Assembly (NCBI RefSeq): GCF_004331955.1
Contig: NZ_CP036532.1
Span: forward strand, 1,984,001-2,048,000
Length of the DNA stretch: 64,000 nt
Origin: Roseitalea porphyridii
Lineage (GTDB): Bacteria > Pseudomonadota > Alphaproteobacteria > Rhizobiales > Rhizobiaceae
Direction: 5' to 3'
Below the pieces are notes generated by a model, which had not been told where the DNA came from, did no database searches, and saw only the letters and a program-made list of their open reading frames with translations. The translations under genes and the position numbers were made by a program. Positions 8,001 to 17,939 of this stretch are shown one piece after another (within the stretch, counting starts at the first letter, position 1; every line of letters starts with the position of its first letter).

Positions 8001-11000
8001 TCACCGGAACTCGAAGATCGATCTGAACACGCCCGGCGCAATCAGCGACAGCGGATTGACGGTGATCTGCGGGCGCTCGAACGAACCTTCGAGCTTGAAG
8101 GTCACGCCGATCAGCCCCCGGTCGCGGCCATTGCCGAGCACGAGCCCCAGGATCGGTATCTCGGCGAACAGCGAGTTGAGCCCGTAGGCCGGCATGAACG
8201 TTCCGGTGATGCGCATCAGCCCGTCCGGATCGTAGACCTGTCCCTGCAGCGCAAGGCCGACCAGCGGCCCGCGCACCACGCCCTGCTCCAGCGTCAGCCC
8301 GTTCGGCGTGAACGAGGCGATGCCCTGGGCGAGATCGAAGACAACCTCGCGCGTGTCGATGTCCCGCCCGACCGCATCGCGCAGGCTGTTCGTTCCCTCC
8401 GGACGGCTGGAGACGAGCTGGGCCAGTTTTGGTTCGTCGAAGATGCTGAAATCGGTCATCCGGATCGGCCCGGACAGACGTCCACCCTGCCCGCCCGACA
8501 GGGCGACGTTCAAAACGCCGCCGCGAACCTGGCCGTAAAGGTCCGCAAACCGCAGCAATTCGCCCGCATCCAGCGCCTCGATCCGCACCCGGCGTGCGGC
8601 GCCCTGGCCTTCGAGGGCCAGCGAGAAGGGCATGCCGCTCGCACCCGTGCCGGTGACCGACAAGCTCTGAAGGCCGCCTTCGCGGATCGACAGTTCGGCC
8701 CGCACGTTGCGCATGCGCACGCCGCGAAAGCCGCGCACCGTCCCGATATCGACCGACACGGTCACCGGAACGGCCCCCTCGCCCGACCCGTCGGTCGAGT
8801 TCATCTCCTTTCGCACATGGCGGATCAGGGCGCGCACATCGAGCGAAGAGCCCTGCACATCCACGCGGTAGCCGTTTCCGGCGCGCCGGACGTCGACGGC
8901 GACATCATCGCCCTCGTTGAGGCGCAACGTGCCGAACCGCACGCGCTCAAGACCGCCCTCGCCGACCGTGATGGTGCCGTTTGCCGCGAACGAGCCGCCT
9001 GCAAGGCGAAAATCGTCCATCGTCGCACGGCCGTCCTCGAGCAACAGGTCGAACGCGGCCGTCGCAGCAACCCCCGTTCCTTTCGACCAGCCGATCCAGG
9101 GCAGGCGCAACTCCGCCGGCCCGAGGTCGGCCTCGACCTCGAACGCCTCCCCCGCGCCCTCGAGCCTCACCGGCGTCGGCCCTCGCAGCAGCACCGCCAG
9201 CCCCGGCGCCAGCGACCGCCGGGTCTCGTCATCAAGCCGCAGCGTGATGTCGCGTGACGCTTCGAGCGGCGAGTCGCCGAAAGGCATCACCATCGCCACA
9301 TCCGCCGGCATGCCGTCAATCGCGCCCGAGACGTCGATTTCCGCGCCAGCCGGCGTGACGCTGATCGAGCCATCGAGCGAGGACAGCAGGCGGCCCTCGA
9401 CCGGTTCGGCGATCGCCGCGTCGGCGAGCGTCATGTCGACGCTCCACTCCGGCGGGGGCGCGGCCGTGCCCGCATTGAGCGCAATCGTCAGCGCGATCTG
9501 CGCATCCACCGCACCGCTCAGGTCGGCCGGATCATAGTCGCGGTAGGATTGCGCGCTGATCGGCCGATAGGCGATGATCTCGCCGAGCGCGTCGGCGCCG
9601 CCCGAAAGGCTCACATTGGCGTCGGCCATCACGAGGCCGTCCTCGTCGCCCGGCCGGATGATCATCACGCCCTCGCGCGCCTGCGCCGTCCGGCCGCTCG
9701 GCAGATAGACCGTGCCCGCCTCAAGGATCATCCGCGTGGTTTCGTCGGCAAATTCGACGCGACCGACCGCATCGCGCACCGGCGGCAGATCGCCGGCGAT
9801 ATCAAAGCGCACGCCCTCGACATCGAGCGTGATCCGGCTGTCGCCGGCAAGCCGTTCGCCGGTCTCCGGCACGCGACGCCTGAGCGGTTCGGCGATGTCG
9901 AAACGGCCCTCGACCACCCGCCCGCCGGCAAGGTTCTCCAGCACCCAGCGCCGGGCGGCGCGGGCGACCGGCGCGGGCCAGAACTGCTTGAGACCGGCGA
10001 CCGACATGTCGTTGATATCCACGCGGAACACCGCGCTCGGCGCGACACGGTTGAAGCTGACCTGCCCCTCGGCGACGGCGCCGCCGGCGTCGGACTGCAT
10101 CTCGATGTCGGTGAAGTTGAGCAGCCGCGTGCCGGGTTCGAACACCCCGCGCGCCCGCGCGGCGAACCGCAGCCGGCCGACGGGCGAGTCGGCGGGCGCG
10201 AGTTGCCCCCGATTGGCGATCGCATCGAATTCGATGGCGCCGGCGGGGCTGTTCGAAAGCGTTTCGTTGCGCGACGCGTCGCGCAAACGGGCGCCCAGTT
10301 CAAAGGTCGACCGGCCAAGCGCCCATGTCACAGGCTCGAGCGTGACGATCTGGTCGTCAAAGCCGTAGTCGAAGACGAAGCGGCCCGACAGCGGCACATA
10401 GTCGCCCTCGGCGAGTTTCAGGCGCATGTCGCGCGGCGCCAGCGAGACGCGCAGCACATCGCCCCCGCCGCCGGCGCCCGCATCGACCATCTCGATCCGC
10501 GCCCGCGAGGGTACCGGCTCGCGTTCGGCGTCGGGCTCGTGATCGGTCATGACGTCGGAGAACAGCGTCGGCAGCCGCCGCCAGGGAAACGGCATCCCCT
10601 CCGCCTCGATGTCGAGCTGCACCGGGCCGTCGGCAAAGGCTGTTCCCGGGACCGAGAGCGTGCCTGCAAGGGCACTGACCACTCCGTCGAACGCGACCGA
10701 TCCGTCGATCTCCGCCGTCCCTGTCCCATCGGCGCGTGCCGTCAGAGAGACGACACCGAGTCGCGATGCGATCGGGTTCGGATCGACGATCACTTCGCTG
10801 TCCGCGACGGTCAGGGTGAGACCGTCCTCCTGGTGCAGGTGCACCTGCCCCCAGTTGCGAACGCCGGCAAACGCGGCGTCGAACCGTTCGGGCACGTCCG
10901 CAAGCGTGAAGGGAGCCGTCGCTTCGGACGGCGACGACCCGGCTGCCGCCCGCAGCGCCGGCAGGTCGATCAACGCGCCATCAAGCGCAATGCCCGCGAT

Positions 11001-11444
11001 GCGGGGCTCGCCGCCGACAAGGCTGAACGGGTCGATCCGCACCGACAGCCGTTCGGCCGCGGCCACCGGCGCATTCCCGTCGCGCGCGCTCAACGCGGCT
11101 TCGCTGAAGCGGATCGCAAGGCTCGGCGGGAACGCAAGGCGCACATCGGTGCCGCCGAGTTCGAGACGCAGCGTATCGGGAACCATGCGCCTGAGCGTGT
11201 CCTCGGCCATCCGCTGCGCCGGCCCGGCGAAGACGCCCGTCGCCAGAAGGCCCGCCAGCAATGCGACGATGGCCAGCGCGCCGAACGTTACGGCGAAGAC
11301 GCCGCGCAAGCGCCGCGAACGGATCAGCGGCAGCAGCGGCGCGGAGACCGGGCCACGCCGGCCGCCACGATGCGACGGCAGCCGGTGCAGCGGCTGCACC
11401 GACTTGCGGTCGAAGCGGACGAATTGGCCGTCGTGCTTGTTCAA
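8001..11444 (-). CDS. Large AsmA-like inner-membrane-anchored protein (YhdP/DUF3971 type)
   Basis: This 1147-residue protein has one membrane anchor at about residues 48-72 and a very long periplasmic part rich in short beta strands. The C-terminus has the AsmA-like signature around ITGTFMPAYGLNSLFAEIP and ends in the usual NPLSLIAPG region. AsmA/YhdP proteins are bridge-like and are linked to phospholipid movement between inner and outer membrane. The reading frame starts with TTG at 11444 after GGAAAG; I see no better start before the membrane segment. It is divergent from the peroxiredoxin gene and convergent with tyrS. Confidence 0.85.
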   Translation of the reverse strand: MNKHDGQFVRFDRKSVQPLHRLPSHRGGRRGPVSAPLLPLIRSRRLRGVFAVTFGALAIVALLAGLLATGVFAGPAQRMAEDTLRRMVPDTLRLELGGTDVRLAFPPSLAIRFSEAALSARDGNAPVAAAERLSVRIDPFSLVGGEPRIAGIALDGALIDLPALRAAAGSSPSEATAPFTLADVPERFDAAFAGVRNWGQVHLHQEDGLTLTVADSEVIVDPNPIASRLGVVSLTARADGTGTAEIDGSVAFDGVVSALAGTLSVPGTAFADGPVQLDIEAEGMPFPWRRLPTLFSDVMTDHEPDAEREPVPSRARIEMVDAGAGGGGDVLRVSLAPRDMRLKLAEGDYVPLSGRFVFDYGFDDQIVTLEPVTWALGRSTFELGARLRDASRNETLSNSPAGAIEFDAIANRGQLAPADSPVGRLRFAARARGVFEPGTRLLNFTDIEMQSDAGGAVAEGQVSFNRVAPSAVFRVDINDMSVAGLKQFWPAPVARAARRWVLENLAGGRVVEGRFDIAEPLRRRVPETGERLAGDSRITLDVEGVRFDIAGDLPPVRDAVGRVEFADETTRMILEAGTVYLPSGRTAQAREGVMIIRPGDEDGLVMADANVSLSGGADALGEIIAYRPISAQSYRDYDPADLSGAVDAQIALTIALNAGTAAPPPEWSVDMTLADAAIAEPVEGRLLSSLDGSISVTPAGAEIDVSGAIDGMPADVAMVMPFGDSPLEASRDITLRLDDETRRSLAPGLAVLLRGPTPVRLEGAGEAFEVEADLGPAELRLPWIGWSKGTGVAATAAFDLLLEDGRATMDDFRLAGGSFAANGTITVGEGGLERVRFGTLRLNEGDDVAVDVRRAGNGYRVDVQGSSLDVRALIRHVRKEMNSTDGSGEGAVPVTVSVDIGTVRGFRGVRMRNVRAELSIREGGLQSLSVTGTGASGMPFSLALEGQGAARRVRIEALDAGELLRFADLYGQVRGGVLNVALSGGQGGRLSGPIRMTDFSIFDEPKLAQLVSSRPEGTNSLRDAVGRDIDTREVVFDLAQGIASFTPNGLTLEQGVVRGPLVGLALQGQVYDPDGLMRITGTFMPAYGLNSLFAEIPILGLVLGNGRDRGLIGVTFKLEGSFERPQITVNPLSLIAPGVFRSIFEFR

Positions 11445-11614
11445 TCGCTTTCCAACGCTCGGCAGGCCCGATGGTCGCCCTCAAGCCATGGACGGGCACC
11501 ACACTGCTCTTATATGCCACGGGCGGACGGACGCCAGGGATTTGCCCGACGTCAGCCCTAAGGCGCCGTGCGCCGAACATCGACCGTACGATCACAGAGC
11601 AAGGAAACCGATCC

Positions 11615-12088
11615 GTGACCAGTCCCGACGCCGGCGCCATGGCGCCCGATTTCTCACTTCCGGCCGACAATGGCGAAACCGTGTCCCTTTCAGCGCTCAA
11701 GGGGCAACAGGTCGTTCTTTATTTCTACCCCAAGGATGACACCAGCGGCTGCACCAAGGAGGCGATCGCCTTCTCCGGACTGCTCGACGAATTCAAGGCC
11801 GCCAACACGGTCGTGCTGGGCATGTCGCCGGACAGCGCCGGCAAGCACGACAAGTTCAAGGCCAAGCACGACCTGACGGTCACGCTCGTGGCCGACGAGG
11901 ACAAGACGACGCTCGAGACCTATGGCGTCTGGGTCGAAAAAAGCATGTACGGGCGCAAATATATGGGTGTCGAGCGCTCGACGTTCCTGATCGACGCCGA
12001 TGGCAAGATCGCCAGGGTCTGGCGCAAGGTCAAGGTGCCGGGCCATGCCGAAGAGGTGCTCGAACAAGCCCGCGCGCTGAACGGCTAA
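11615..12088 (+). CDS. bcp: Thioredoxin-dependent thiol peroxidase (Bcp/PrxQ)
   Basis: This peroxiredoxin reduces hydroperoxides in the cytoplasm. With a GTG start at 11615, preceded by AAGGAAA, it has 157 residues; the next in-frame ATG (11639) would cut into the conserved N-terminus. The peroxidatic cysteine is C46 in DDTSGCTKE. The resolving cysteine found five residues later in E. coli Bcp is absent (I51), so this is a one-cysteine form or uses a partner thiol. Such TSGCTKEA versions are, to my knowledge, frequent in alphaproteobacteria. Confidence 0.93.
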   Translation: MTSPDAGAMAPDFSLPADNGETVSLSALKGQQVVLYFYPKDDTSGCTKEAIAFSGLLDEFKAANTVVLGMSPDSAGKHDKFKAKHDLTVTLVADEDKTTLETYGVWVEKSMYGRKYMGVERSTFLIDADGKIARVWRKVKVPGHAEEVLEQARALNG

Positions 12089-12261
12089 GCCCGTTGCGGG
12101 CGGCCACGGCGAACCCGTGCGGCAGCGGCTGCCCGCCACCCCGTTGCGGCAACAGGATCAAGCGGTTGGCGGTCCGTTCACGCCCTTTCCCGATACGCTT
12201 TGTTAACCCTAACGGAGTGTAATTTCCCGACCAGCAAGACTGACTCGGGAGACGGGGCACC

Positions 12262-13602
12262 GTGGGCCAATCCACCGCATTCGGACGCCGCAAGCAGCCG
12301 CACATGATCGTGATCGCGCAAGGCGATCGAATCCGCCATTTCTCCATCCGGCCATGGGTGGCCGCCCTTTGCGGCGCAGCGGTCTTTGCTGGCCTTGCGG
12401 GTTATCTGATCGCCACAGGCTACCTGATCATGCGCGACGACCTGATCAACGCCGCCGTGATGCGTCAGGCGCGCGTGCAGCATGCCTACGAGGACCGCAT
12501 CGCCGCGCTGCGCGCGCAGGTCGACCGCATCACCTCGCACCGCCTGCTCGATCAGCAGTTCATGGAGAGCAAGATCGCCGAACTCGCCACGCGCCAGAGC
12601 GCGCTTGCGGCGCGGGCCGGCACGCTTGAGCCTCTGCTCGAACGGGCCCGCGACAAGGGGCTGAGCGGCCAGGTCGCGCCCGTCGACGAATTGCCCATTC
12701 CCGCGCTGCGCCCGGGCGCCGACCAGGCGTCGCTCGACCCCGTTCCCGGCGTGACCGCGATCGCCGACAATCCGCTGTTCCGGGGCGCAAACGCGATTTC
12801 GCTTGGCGCGCATGCCTTCGCCGCGCCGGCGCGCCCGGCCGGCACGACGACTGTGGCCGCGCACGGCAAGACCGACCGGCTGGCTCCGGCGGCCGATCCG
12901 CTCGCCGCGCTCGACACCGTGACCTCGACCCTTGAACGGGTCGAACTGGAACAGCTTGAACAGATCGACGTGCTCACGCGCGCCGCCTATCTGCGCCGCA
13001 ACGCGCTGATCGAAGCGGCCAAGGCGTCCGGCCTTCCGGTGCGCTCCGAGCCGGTTCCGCTGGAGGCGGTCGGCGGCCCGTTCGTGCCCCTCGACGAGGC
13101 GGCGATCGACGAGGGCTTCGAGGCCGGACTTGCCGAACTGAGCGAAGCGCTCGACGCTCTGGAGCAGACGCGCGGCGAGGTCACCGCCTTTCCGATCGCC
13201 CATCCGGTCCCCGGTCGGCAGATCACCAGCGGCTTCGGCAAGCGGCGCGACCCGATTCTCGGTCGCAGCGCCTTCCATGCGGGCATCGACTTCCGCGCCC
13301 CGACCGGCACGACGATCCGGGCGCCCGCTGCCGGCAAGGTCGTCAAGGCCGGTCGCAGCGGCGGCTATGGCATCATGGTCGAAATCGATCACGGAAACGG
13401 ACTGACCACGCGCTTTGCTCATATGAGCCGGCTCGCGGTGAAGGCGGGGCAGACGGTCGAGCCCGGCCAGAAGATCGGCGCTTCGGGCAACACCGGCCGA
13501 TCCACCGGCCCACATCTGCACTACGAAGTCCGGGCCGGCGGCAAGGCGGTCAATCCGATGCGCTATCTGAAGGCCGGCACCCGGATCGGCAACCACCTGT
13601 AG
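12262..13602 (+). CDS. M23 family metallopeptidase with membrane anchor and coiled coil
   Basis: This 446-residue protein has a cytoplasmic N-terminus, one membrane segment at about residues 33-55, a coiled-coil region to about residue 130, a low-complexity linker, and a C-terminal LytM/M23 domain from about residue 315. The zinc ligands are intact: H339 and D343 in HAGIDF, and H420 in HLHYEV. Such enzymes cut peptidoglycan cross-links, or act as activators when ligands are lost; here the site looks active. The start is a GTG at 12262 after GGGAGAC. It converges on recJ with a 9-bp gap. Confidence 0.9.
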   Translation: MGQSTAFGRRKQPHMIVIAQGDRIRHFSIRPWVAALCGAAVFAGLAGYLIATGYLIMRDDLINAAVMRQARVQHAYEDRIAALRAQVDRITSHRLLDQQFMESKIAELATRQSALAARAGTLEPLLERARDKGLSGQVAPVDELPIPALRPGADQASLDPVPGVTAIADNPLFRGANAISLGAHAFAAPARPAGTTTVAAHGKTDRLAPAADPLAALDTVTSTLERVELEQLEQIDVLTRAAYLRRNALIEAAKASGLPVRSEPVPLEAVGGPFVPLDEAAIDEGFEAGLAELSEALDALEQTRGEVTAFPIAHPVPGRQITSGFGKRRDPILGRSAFHAGIDFRAPTGTTIRAPAAGKVVKAGRSGGYGIMVEIDHGNGLTTRFAHMSRLAVKAGQTVEPGQKIGASGNTGRSTGPHLHYEVRAGGKAVNPMRYLKAGTRIGNHL

Positions 13603-13611
13603 GGCGGTGGT

Positions 13612-15393
13612 TCAGCCCTCCGGCACGGCCGCGTCGATGACGCGAAGCTGCGGAATGCGCCGGCCGTTCCAGTGATTGATCGATACGGTCCCGGCCAGAT
13701 GCAGACCGTTGCCGACATTTTCCGACAGCATCCGCCCCAGTGGCTCGTCGCGAACCCTGAAGGCGATCGCATCGAGGCTCCCCGGCCCCATGCCGCGCAG
13801 CGACAGCTTCAGATGGCCGTTGCCGACCGGCTTGACGTGACCGATCTGATGGCGCGGCAGCACGAACACCGGCTGCGGATTGCCCGAACCGAACGGGCCG
13901 GCCTGCTCGAGCCGGTCGATCAGCTCCGCCGTCACGCCAGACGCCGATAGCGCGCCGTCGATTTCCAGCACGTCGTTGGCGACGAGATCGGATACGCGCC
14001 CGGCCGCCTGCTCCTCGAAGAAGGCGCGCAGGCTCCCGAGCCGGTCCGCCCGCACCGTCAGGCCCGCCGCCATGGCATGACCGCCGCCCTTTTCGAGGAT
14101 GCCGGCTTCGACGGCGCGGCGCACGAGCCGGCCCAGATCGAAGCCGGCGATCGAGCGCCCCGAACCCGTCCCGACCCCGTTGGCGTCAAAGGCTATGGCG
14201 AAGGCCGGCTTCCGGAAGGATTCACGCAGCCGCGCGGCGATCAGGCCCGCGATGCCCGGATGCCACCGGTCGCTTTCGGTGACGATCACCGAGGGCGGAT
14301 TGGCCGACTGCAGCTCACGCTCGGCCTCCGCGCGCGCCTGCTCGACCATCTCGGCTTCGATCGCCTGGCGCTGGGCGTTCAGCGCATCGAGTTCGCCGGC
14401 AAGCGCCCGCGCGCCGTCCGCATCGTCGGTGGCGAGCAGCCGCGCGCCGAGCGCAGCGTCGCCGATCCGACCGCCGGCATTGATGCGCGGGCCGAGCACA
14501 TAGCCGAAATGGAACGGCGCCAGCGGCTCGCCGATGCGGGCGATCGAGGCGAGCGCGGCCAGACCCGGATTGTTCTGCCGCCGCGCCACCTGCAGGCCCT
14601 TGACGACGAATGCCCGGTTCAATCCCATCAGCGGGACCACGTCGCAGACCGTCGCCAGCGCGACCAGATCGAGCAGCGCCATCAGGTCAGGAGCATTTTT
14701 GCGACCATCGGCGCGAAGCTGTCGCGACACGTCGACCAGCGTCATGAACACCACGCCCGCCGCGCACAGATAGGTCAGCCCCGACATGTCATCGTCGCGG
14801 TTGGGGTTCACGACGGCCGCCACCTCCGGCAGCGGCCCGCCGATCTGGTGATGGTCGAGGACGACGATCTCGGTGCCCGATCCGGCGATTGCCTCGAAAG
14901 CGGCCGCGCTGTTGGTGCCGCAGTCGACGGTGACGATCAGCGAGGCGTCCTCGGCGAGCGTGCGCATCGCCGCCGGGTTGGGGCCGTAGCCCTCGAAGAT
15001 CCGGTCGGGAATGTAGACCGCGGGCTCGATGCCGAAATGACGCAGATAGCGCGCTAGCAGCGCGCTCGATGCCGCCCCGTCGACATCATAGTCGCCGAAG
15101 ATCGCGACGCGTTCGCCCGTGGAGATCGCGCGTGCGATCCGGGCAGCCGCCGCATTGAGGTCCGTGATGACGGACGGATCGGGCATCAAGGCCTTGATCG
15201 TCGGATCGATGAAGCCCGGCGCGTCCGCGGCGGCAACACCGCGTGCCGCGAGTACGCGGGCGAGGATCTCGTCCATCCCGTGGGTCTGGGCGATGTCGAG
15301 AGCGACGTTGGACTGCGCCGGCGTCAGCCGTTCCACCCAGCGGCACTGGCGGGCGGACTGGCGCACATCGAGAAAGGCCGGGCGCGTGCTCAT
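13612..15393 (-). CDS. recJ: Single-strand DNA exonuclease RecJ
   Basis: RecJ degrades single-stranded DNA 5' to 3' in recombination and repair. The 593-residue length fits. The metal-binding motifs are present: FGDYDVDGA, VDCGTN, the DHH motif in VLDHHQIGG, and the DHHA1 end motif GGGHAMAAG. It is last in the minus-strand block aminotransferase-hom-glpX-recJ, a conserved order in rhizobia; it starts 57 bp after glpX. Confidence 0.96.
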   Translation of the reverse strand: MSTRPAFLDVRQSARQCRWVERLTPAQSNVALDIAQTHGMDEILARVLAARGVAAADAPGFIDPTIKALMPDPSVITDLNAAAARIARAISTGERVAIFGDYDVDGAASSALLARYLRHFGIEPAVYIPDRIFEGYGPNPAAMRTLAEDASLIVTVDCGTNSAAAFEAIAGSGTEIVVLDHHQIGGPLPEVAAVVNPNRDDDMSGLTYLCAAGVVFMTLVDVSRQLRADGRKNAPDLMALLDLVALATVCDVVPLMGLNRAFVVKGLQVARRQNNPGLAALASIARIGEPLAPFHFGYVLGPRINAGGRIGDAALGARLLATDDADGARALAGELDALNAQRQAIEAEMVEQARAEAERELQSANPPSVIVTESDRWHPGIAGLIAARLRESFRKPAFAIAFDANGVGTGSGRSIAGFDLGRLVRRAVEAGILEKGGGHAMAAGLTVRADRLGSLRAFFEEQAAGRVSDLVANDVLEIDGALSASGVTAELIDRLEQAGPFGSGNPQPVFVLPRHQIGHVKPVGNGHLKLSLRGMGPGSLDAIAFRVRDEPLGRMLSENVGNGLHLAGTVSINHWNGRRIPQLRVIDAAVPEG

Positions 15394-15449
15394 CGTCCCA
15401 TGTCGCCCTTGCCGGCGACAGCGTCAAGCGCGTGACGGACTGGCGCCGC

Positions 15450-16430
15450 TCAGAACTTCTCCATGTCCAGATGTCGCGCGGTGATCTCGCGAATGGTCTT
15501 GGACCGCGAGCGCATGACGATCGTCTCGGTCTGGATGAAGTTGCGGGCGAAGCGCACGCCGGCGAGCATGTTGCCATCGGTGACGCCGGTCGCCGCGAAC
15601 AGCACGTCGCCGCTCGCCATGTCCATGATCGAATAGGTCTTGCCCGGATCGGAAATCCCCATGCGCTCGGCCCGCTCGCGCTTCCCGTCGGTGTCGAGGA
15701 TCAGCCGGCCCTGCATCTGCCCGCCGACGCAGCGCAGCGCTGCCGCCGCCAGCACGCCCTCGGGCGCGCCGCCGATGCCCAGATAGATGTCGATCGAGGT
15801 GTCCTCGGGGTCGGTCGTGTCGATCACGCCGGCGACGTCGCCGTCGCCGATCAGCCGGATCGCCGCCCCTGATTCGCGCACCGCGTCGATCAGGCCGGCA
15901 TGGCGCGGCCGATCGAGGATGCAGGCGGTGATCTCGTTGACCGGCACGTTCTTGGCGTTGGCCAGCGCGTAGATGTTGTCGGCCGGCGAAGCGTCGAGGT
16001 CCACGAGCCCCTCCGGATAGCCGGGCCCGATGGCGATCTTCTCCATGTACACGTCGGGCGCGTTCAGCAGGCTGCCCTTGGAGGCGATCGCAATGACGGC
16101 GAGCGAGTTGGGCTGGTTCTTTGCACACACGGTCGTGCCCTCGAGCGGATCGAGCGCGATATCGACGGCCGGGCCGCTGCCCGCGCCGACCTGCTCGCCG
16201 ATATAGAGCATCGGCGCCTCGTCGCGTTCGCCCTCGCCGATCACCACCGTGCCGGAAATCGGCAGCCGGTTGAGTTCGGCCCGCATCGCATCGACCGCGA
16301 CCTGATCGGCCGCCTTTTCGTCACCGCGTCCGCGCAGTCGCGCCGCCGCGACCGCGGCGCGCTCGGTCACGCGCGCCAGTTCGAGCGACAGTTCGCGGGT
16401 CAGTCCCGGCGTCTGCATGGGTTGGTTCAT
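15450..16430 (-). CDS. glpX: Fructose-1,6-bisphosphatase, class II (GlpX)
   Basis: GlpX hydrolyses fructose 1,6-bisphosphate in gluconeogenesis. I chose the ATG at 16430 (MNQPMQTPGL), giving 326 residues. Conserved metal and substrate motifs are visible: VVIGEGERDEAPMLYIGE, ALDPLEGTT and GIGGAPEGVLAAAAL. The 22 residues upstream in the same frame are not family-like. It lies between hom and recJ on the same strand. Confidence 0.95.
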   Translation of the reverse strand: MNQPMQTPGLTRELSLELARVTERAAVAAARLRGRGDEKAADQVAVDAMRAELNRLPISGTVVIGEGERDEAPMLYIGEQVGAGSGPAVDIALDPLEGTTVCAKNQPNSLAVIAIASKGSLLNAPDVYMEKIAIGPGYPEGLVDLDASPADNIYALANAKNVPVNEITACILDRPRHAGLIDAVRESGAAIRLIGDGDVAGVIDTTDPEDTSIDIYLGIGGAPEGVLAAAALRCVGGQMQGRLILDTDGKRERAERMGISDPGKTYSIMDMASGDVLFAATGVTDGNMLAGVRFARNFIQTETIVMRSRSKTIREITARHLDMEKF

Positions 16431-16557
16431 TGGTCTGCGCACCCCGATCTGGCGATTTCTTCTGCCGGGGTAAGACCATAGCGATGGCCCCCGCAAAAGC
16501 CTGAAAACGGCCCTGCCCCAAACAAAATCGATTTAGACGGAAAGCGCCCTGGTCCGG

Positions 16558-17916
16558 TCAACCGGCCCGTTCGATCCGGATGACCTGCGGCCGCGAGATC
16601 AGATGCCCGTCCTCGACGATCTGCGCGATGGCGTCGCGGACGGCCCGCTCGGTGGTCTCGTGCGTGGTCAGGATCACCGTCTTCGGGCTCGGCGTCTCCT
16701 CGTCCTCGCCATAGGGATTGTCCGGCCCCATCGGCACCGGGTGCGGTGCCGCGCCATGCTGGACGATCGATTCAAGCGAGATGCCCTGATCGGCCATGTG
16801 CCGGGCAATATCAGCGAAAACGCCGGGCCGGTCGTGCACCGTCATGCGGACGAAATAGCCGCCCTCGTGGGCCCGCATGCGGGCGCGCTTGTAGGGCTGC
16901 AGCCGGTCGGCGGGGCGGCCGAGCGCCGGCGCCTGCTGACGCCCCGGCTGGCTCTTGGCGATGTCAGCCAGATCGCCGATCACCGCCGAAGCGGTCGCAT
17001 CGCCCCCCGCGCCGGGTCCGGACATCAGAAGTGTGCCGACGATATCGGCCTCGACGGCGACCGCGTTGGTGACGCCTTCCACCTGCGCGATCACCGAGCC
17101 GAGCGGCACCATGGTCGGGTGCACGCGCTGTTCGATGCCCTCGGGGGTGCGCTGGGCGACGCCGAGCAGCTTGATCCGGTAACCCAGTTCGCGCGCCGCC
17201 TCGATGTCGCCGAGCGCGATGTTGGAGATGCCTTCCATGTAGATGTCGTCGGCGGCGATCTGCGTGCCGAACGCAAGCGAGGTCAGGATCGCCAGCTTGT
17301 GGGCGGTGTCGTGCCCCTCGATGTCGAAGGTCGGATCGGCCTCGGCGTAACCGAGCCGCTGCGCGTCCGCCAGGCAGTTGGCGAACGAGATCCCGTCGCG
17401 CTCCATCCGCGTCAGGATGTAGTTCGCGGTGCCGTTCATGATGCCGTAGACGCGGCTGACGGCATTGCCCGACAGCGATTCGCGCATCGTCTTGATGATC
17501 GGAATGCCGCCGGCGACGGCCGCCTCGAAATTGAGGATCACGCCGGCCTTCTCGGCCCGTTCGGCCAGACCGACACCATGCTTGGCCAGCAGCGCCTTGT
17601 TCGCTGTGACGACATGGCGGCCAGCTTCAAGCGCGGTCGTAACGCCGTCGAGCGCCACCCCGTCCTCGCCGCCGATCAACTCGACGAAGACATCGATCTG
17701 GTTGCTCTTTGCAAGGGCGACCGGATCGTCGAACCATTGTGCCTGCGACAGGTCGACGCCGCGGTCCTGATCGCGATTGCGCGCGCACACGGCCGTCAGT
17801 TCGATCGGCCGGCCGCACTGGGCGGTCAGCTCGTCGGCCTTTGCCGCAAGCGCACGCGCCACCGACGCGCCCACCGTGCCAAGGCCTGCAAGCCCGACGC
17901 GCAAACTCTCGCTCAT
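16558..17916 (-). CDS. hom: Homoserine dehydrogenase
   Basis: This enzyme reduces aspartate semialdehyde to homoserine, on the route to threonine and methionine. It has 452 residues. The NAD(P)-binding motif GLGTVGASV is at about residues 10-18, the catalytic region includes GIMNGTANYILTRM, and a C-terminal ACT domain (starting near GGYFVRMTVHDRPGVFAD) is probably the threonine feedback site. It follows the aminotransferase gene by 23 bp and is likely co-transcribed with it. Confidence 0.96.
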   Translation of the reverse strand: MSESLRVGLAGLGTVGASVARALAAKADELTAQCGRPIELTAVCARNRDQDRGVDLSQAQWFDDPVALAKSNQIDVFVELIGGEDGVALDGVTTALEAGRHVVTANKALLAKHGVGLAERAEKAGVILNFEAAVAGGIPIIKTMRESLSGNAVSRVYGIMNGTANYILTRMERDGISFANCLADAQRLGYAEADPTFDIEGHDTAHKLAILTSLAFGTQIAADDIYMEGISNIALGDIEAARELGYRIKLLGVAQRTPEGIEQRVHPTMVPLGSVIAQVEGVTNAVAVEADIVGTLLMSGPGAGGDATASAVIGDLADIAKSQPGRQQAPALGRPADRLQPYKRARMRAHEGGYFVRMTVHDRPGVFADIARHMADQGISLESIVQHGAAPHPVPMGPDNPYGEDEETPSPKTVILTTHETTERAVRDAIAQIVEDGHLISRPQVIRIERAG

Positions 17917-17939
17917 AAATCCAGGTCCCCTCGTCGGCC

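Noticed and set aside
11615-12088. Missing resolving cysteine in Bcp as a novelty
   Set aside because: One-cysteine versions with TSGCTKEA are, to my knowledge, frequent in alphaproteobacteria; I noted it in the annotation only.
12089-12101. Small hairpin GCCCG-TTG-CGGGC right after bcp as a terminator
   Set aside because: The stem is only 5 bp, with a 3-base loop and no T-run; such hairpins are frequent by chance in GC-rich DNA.
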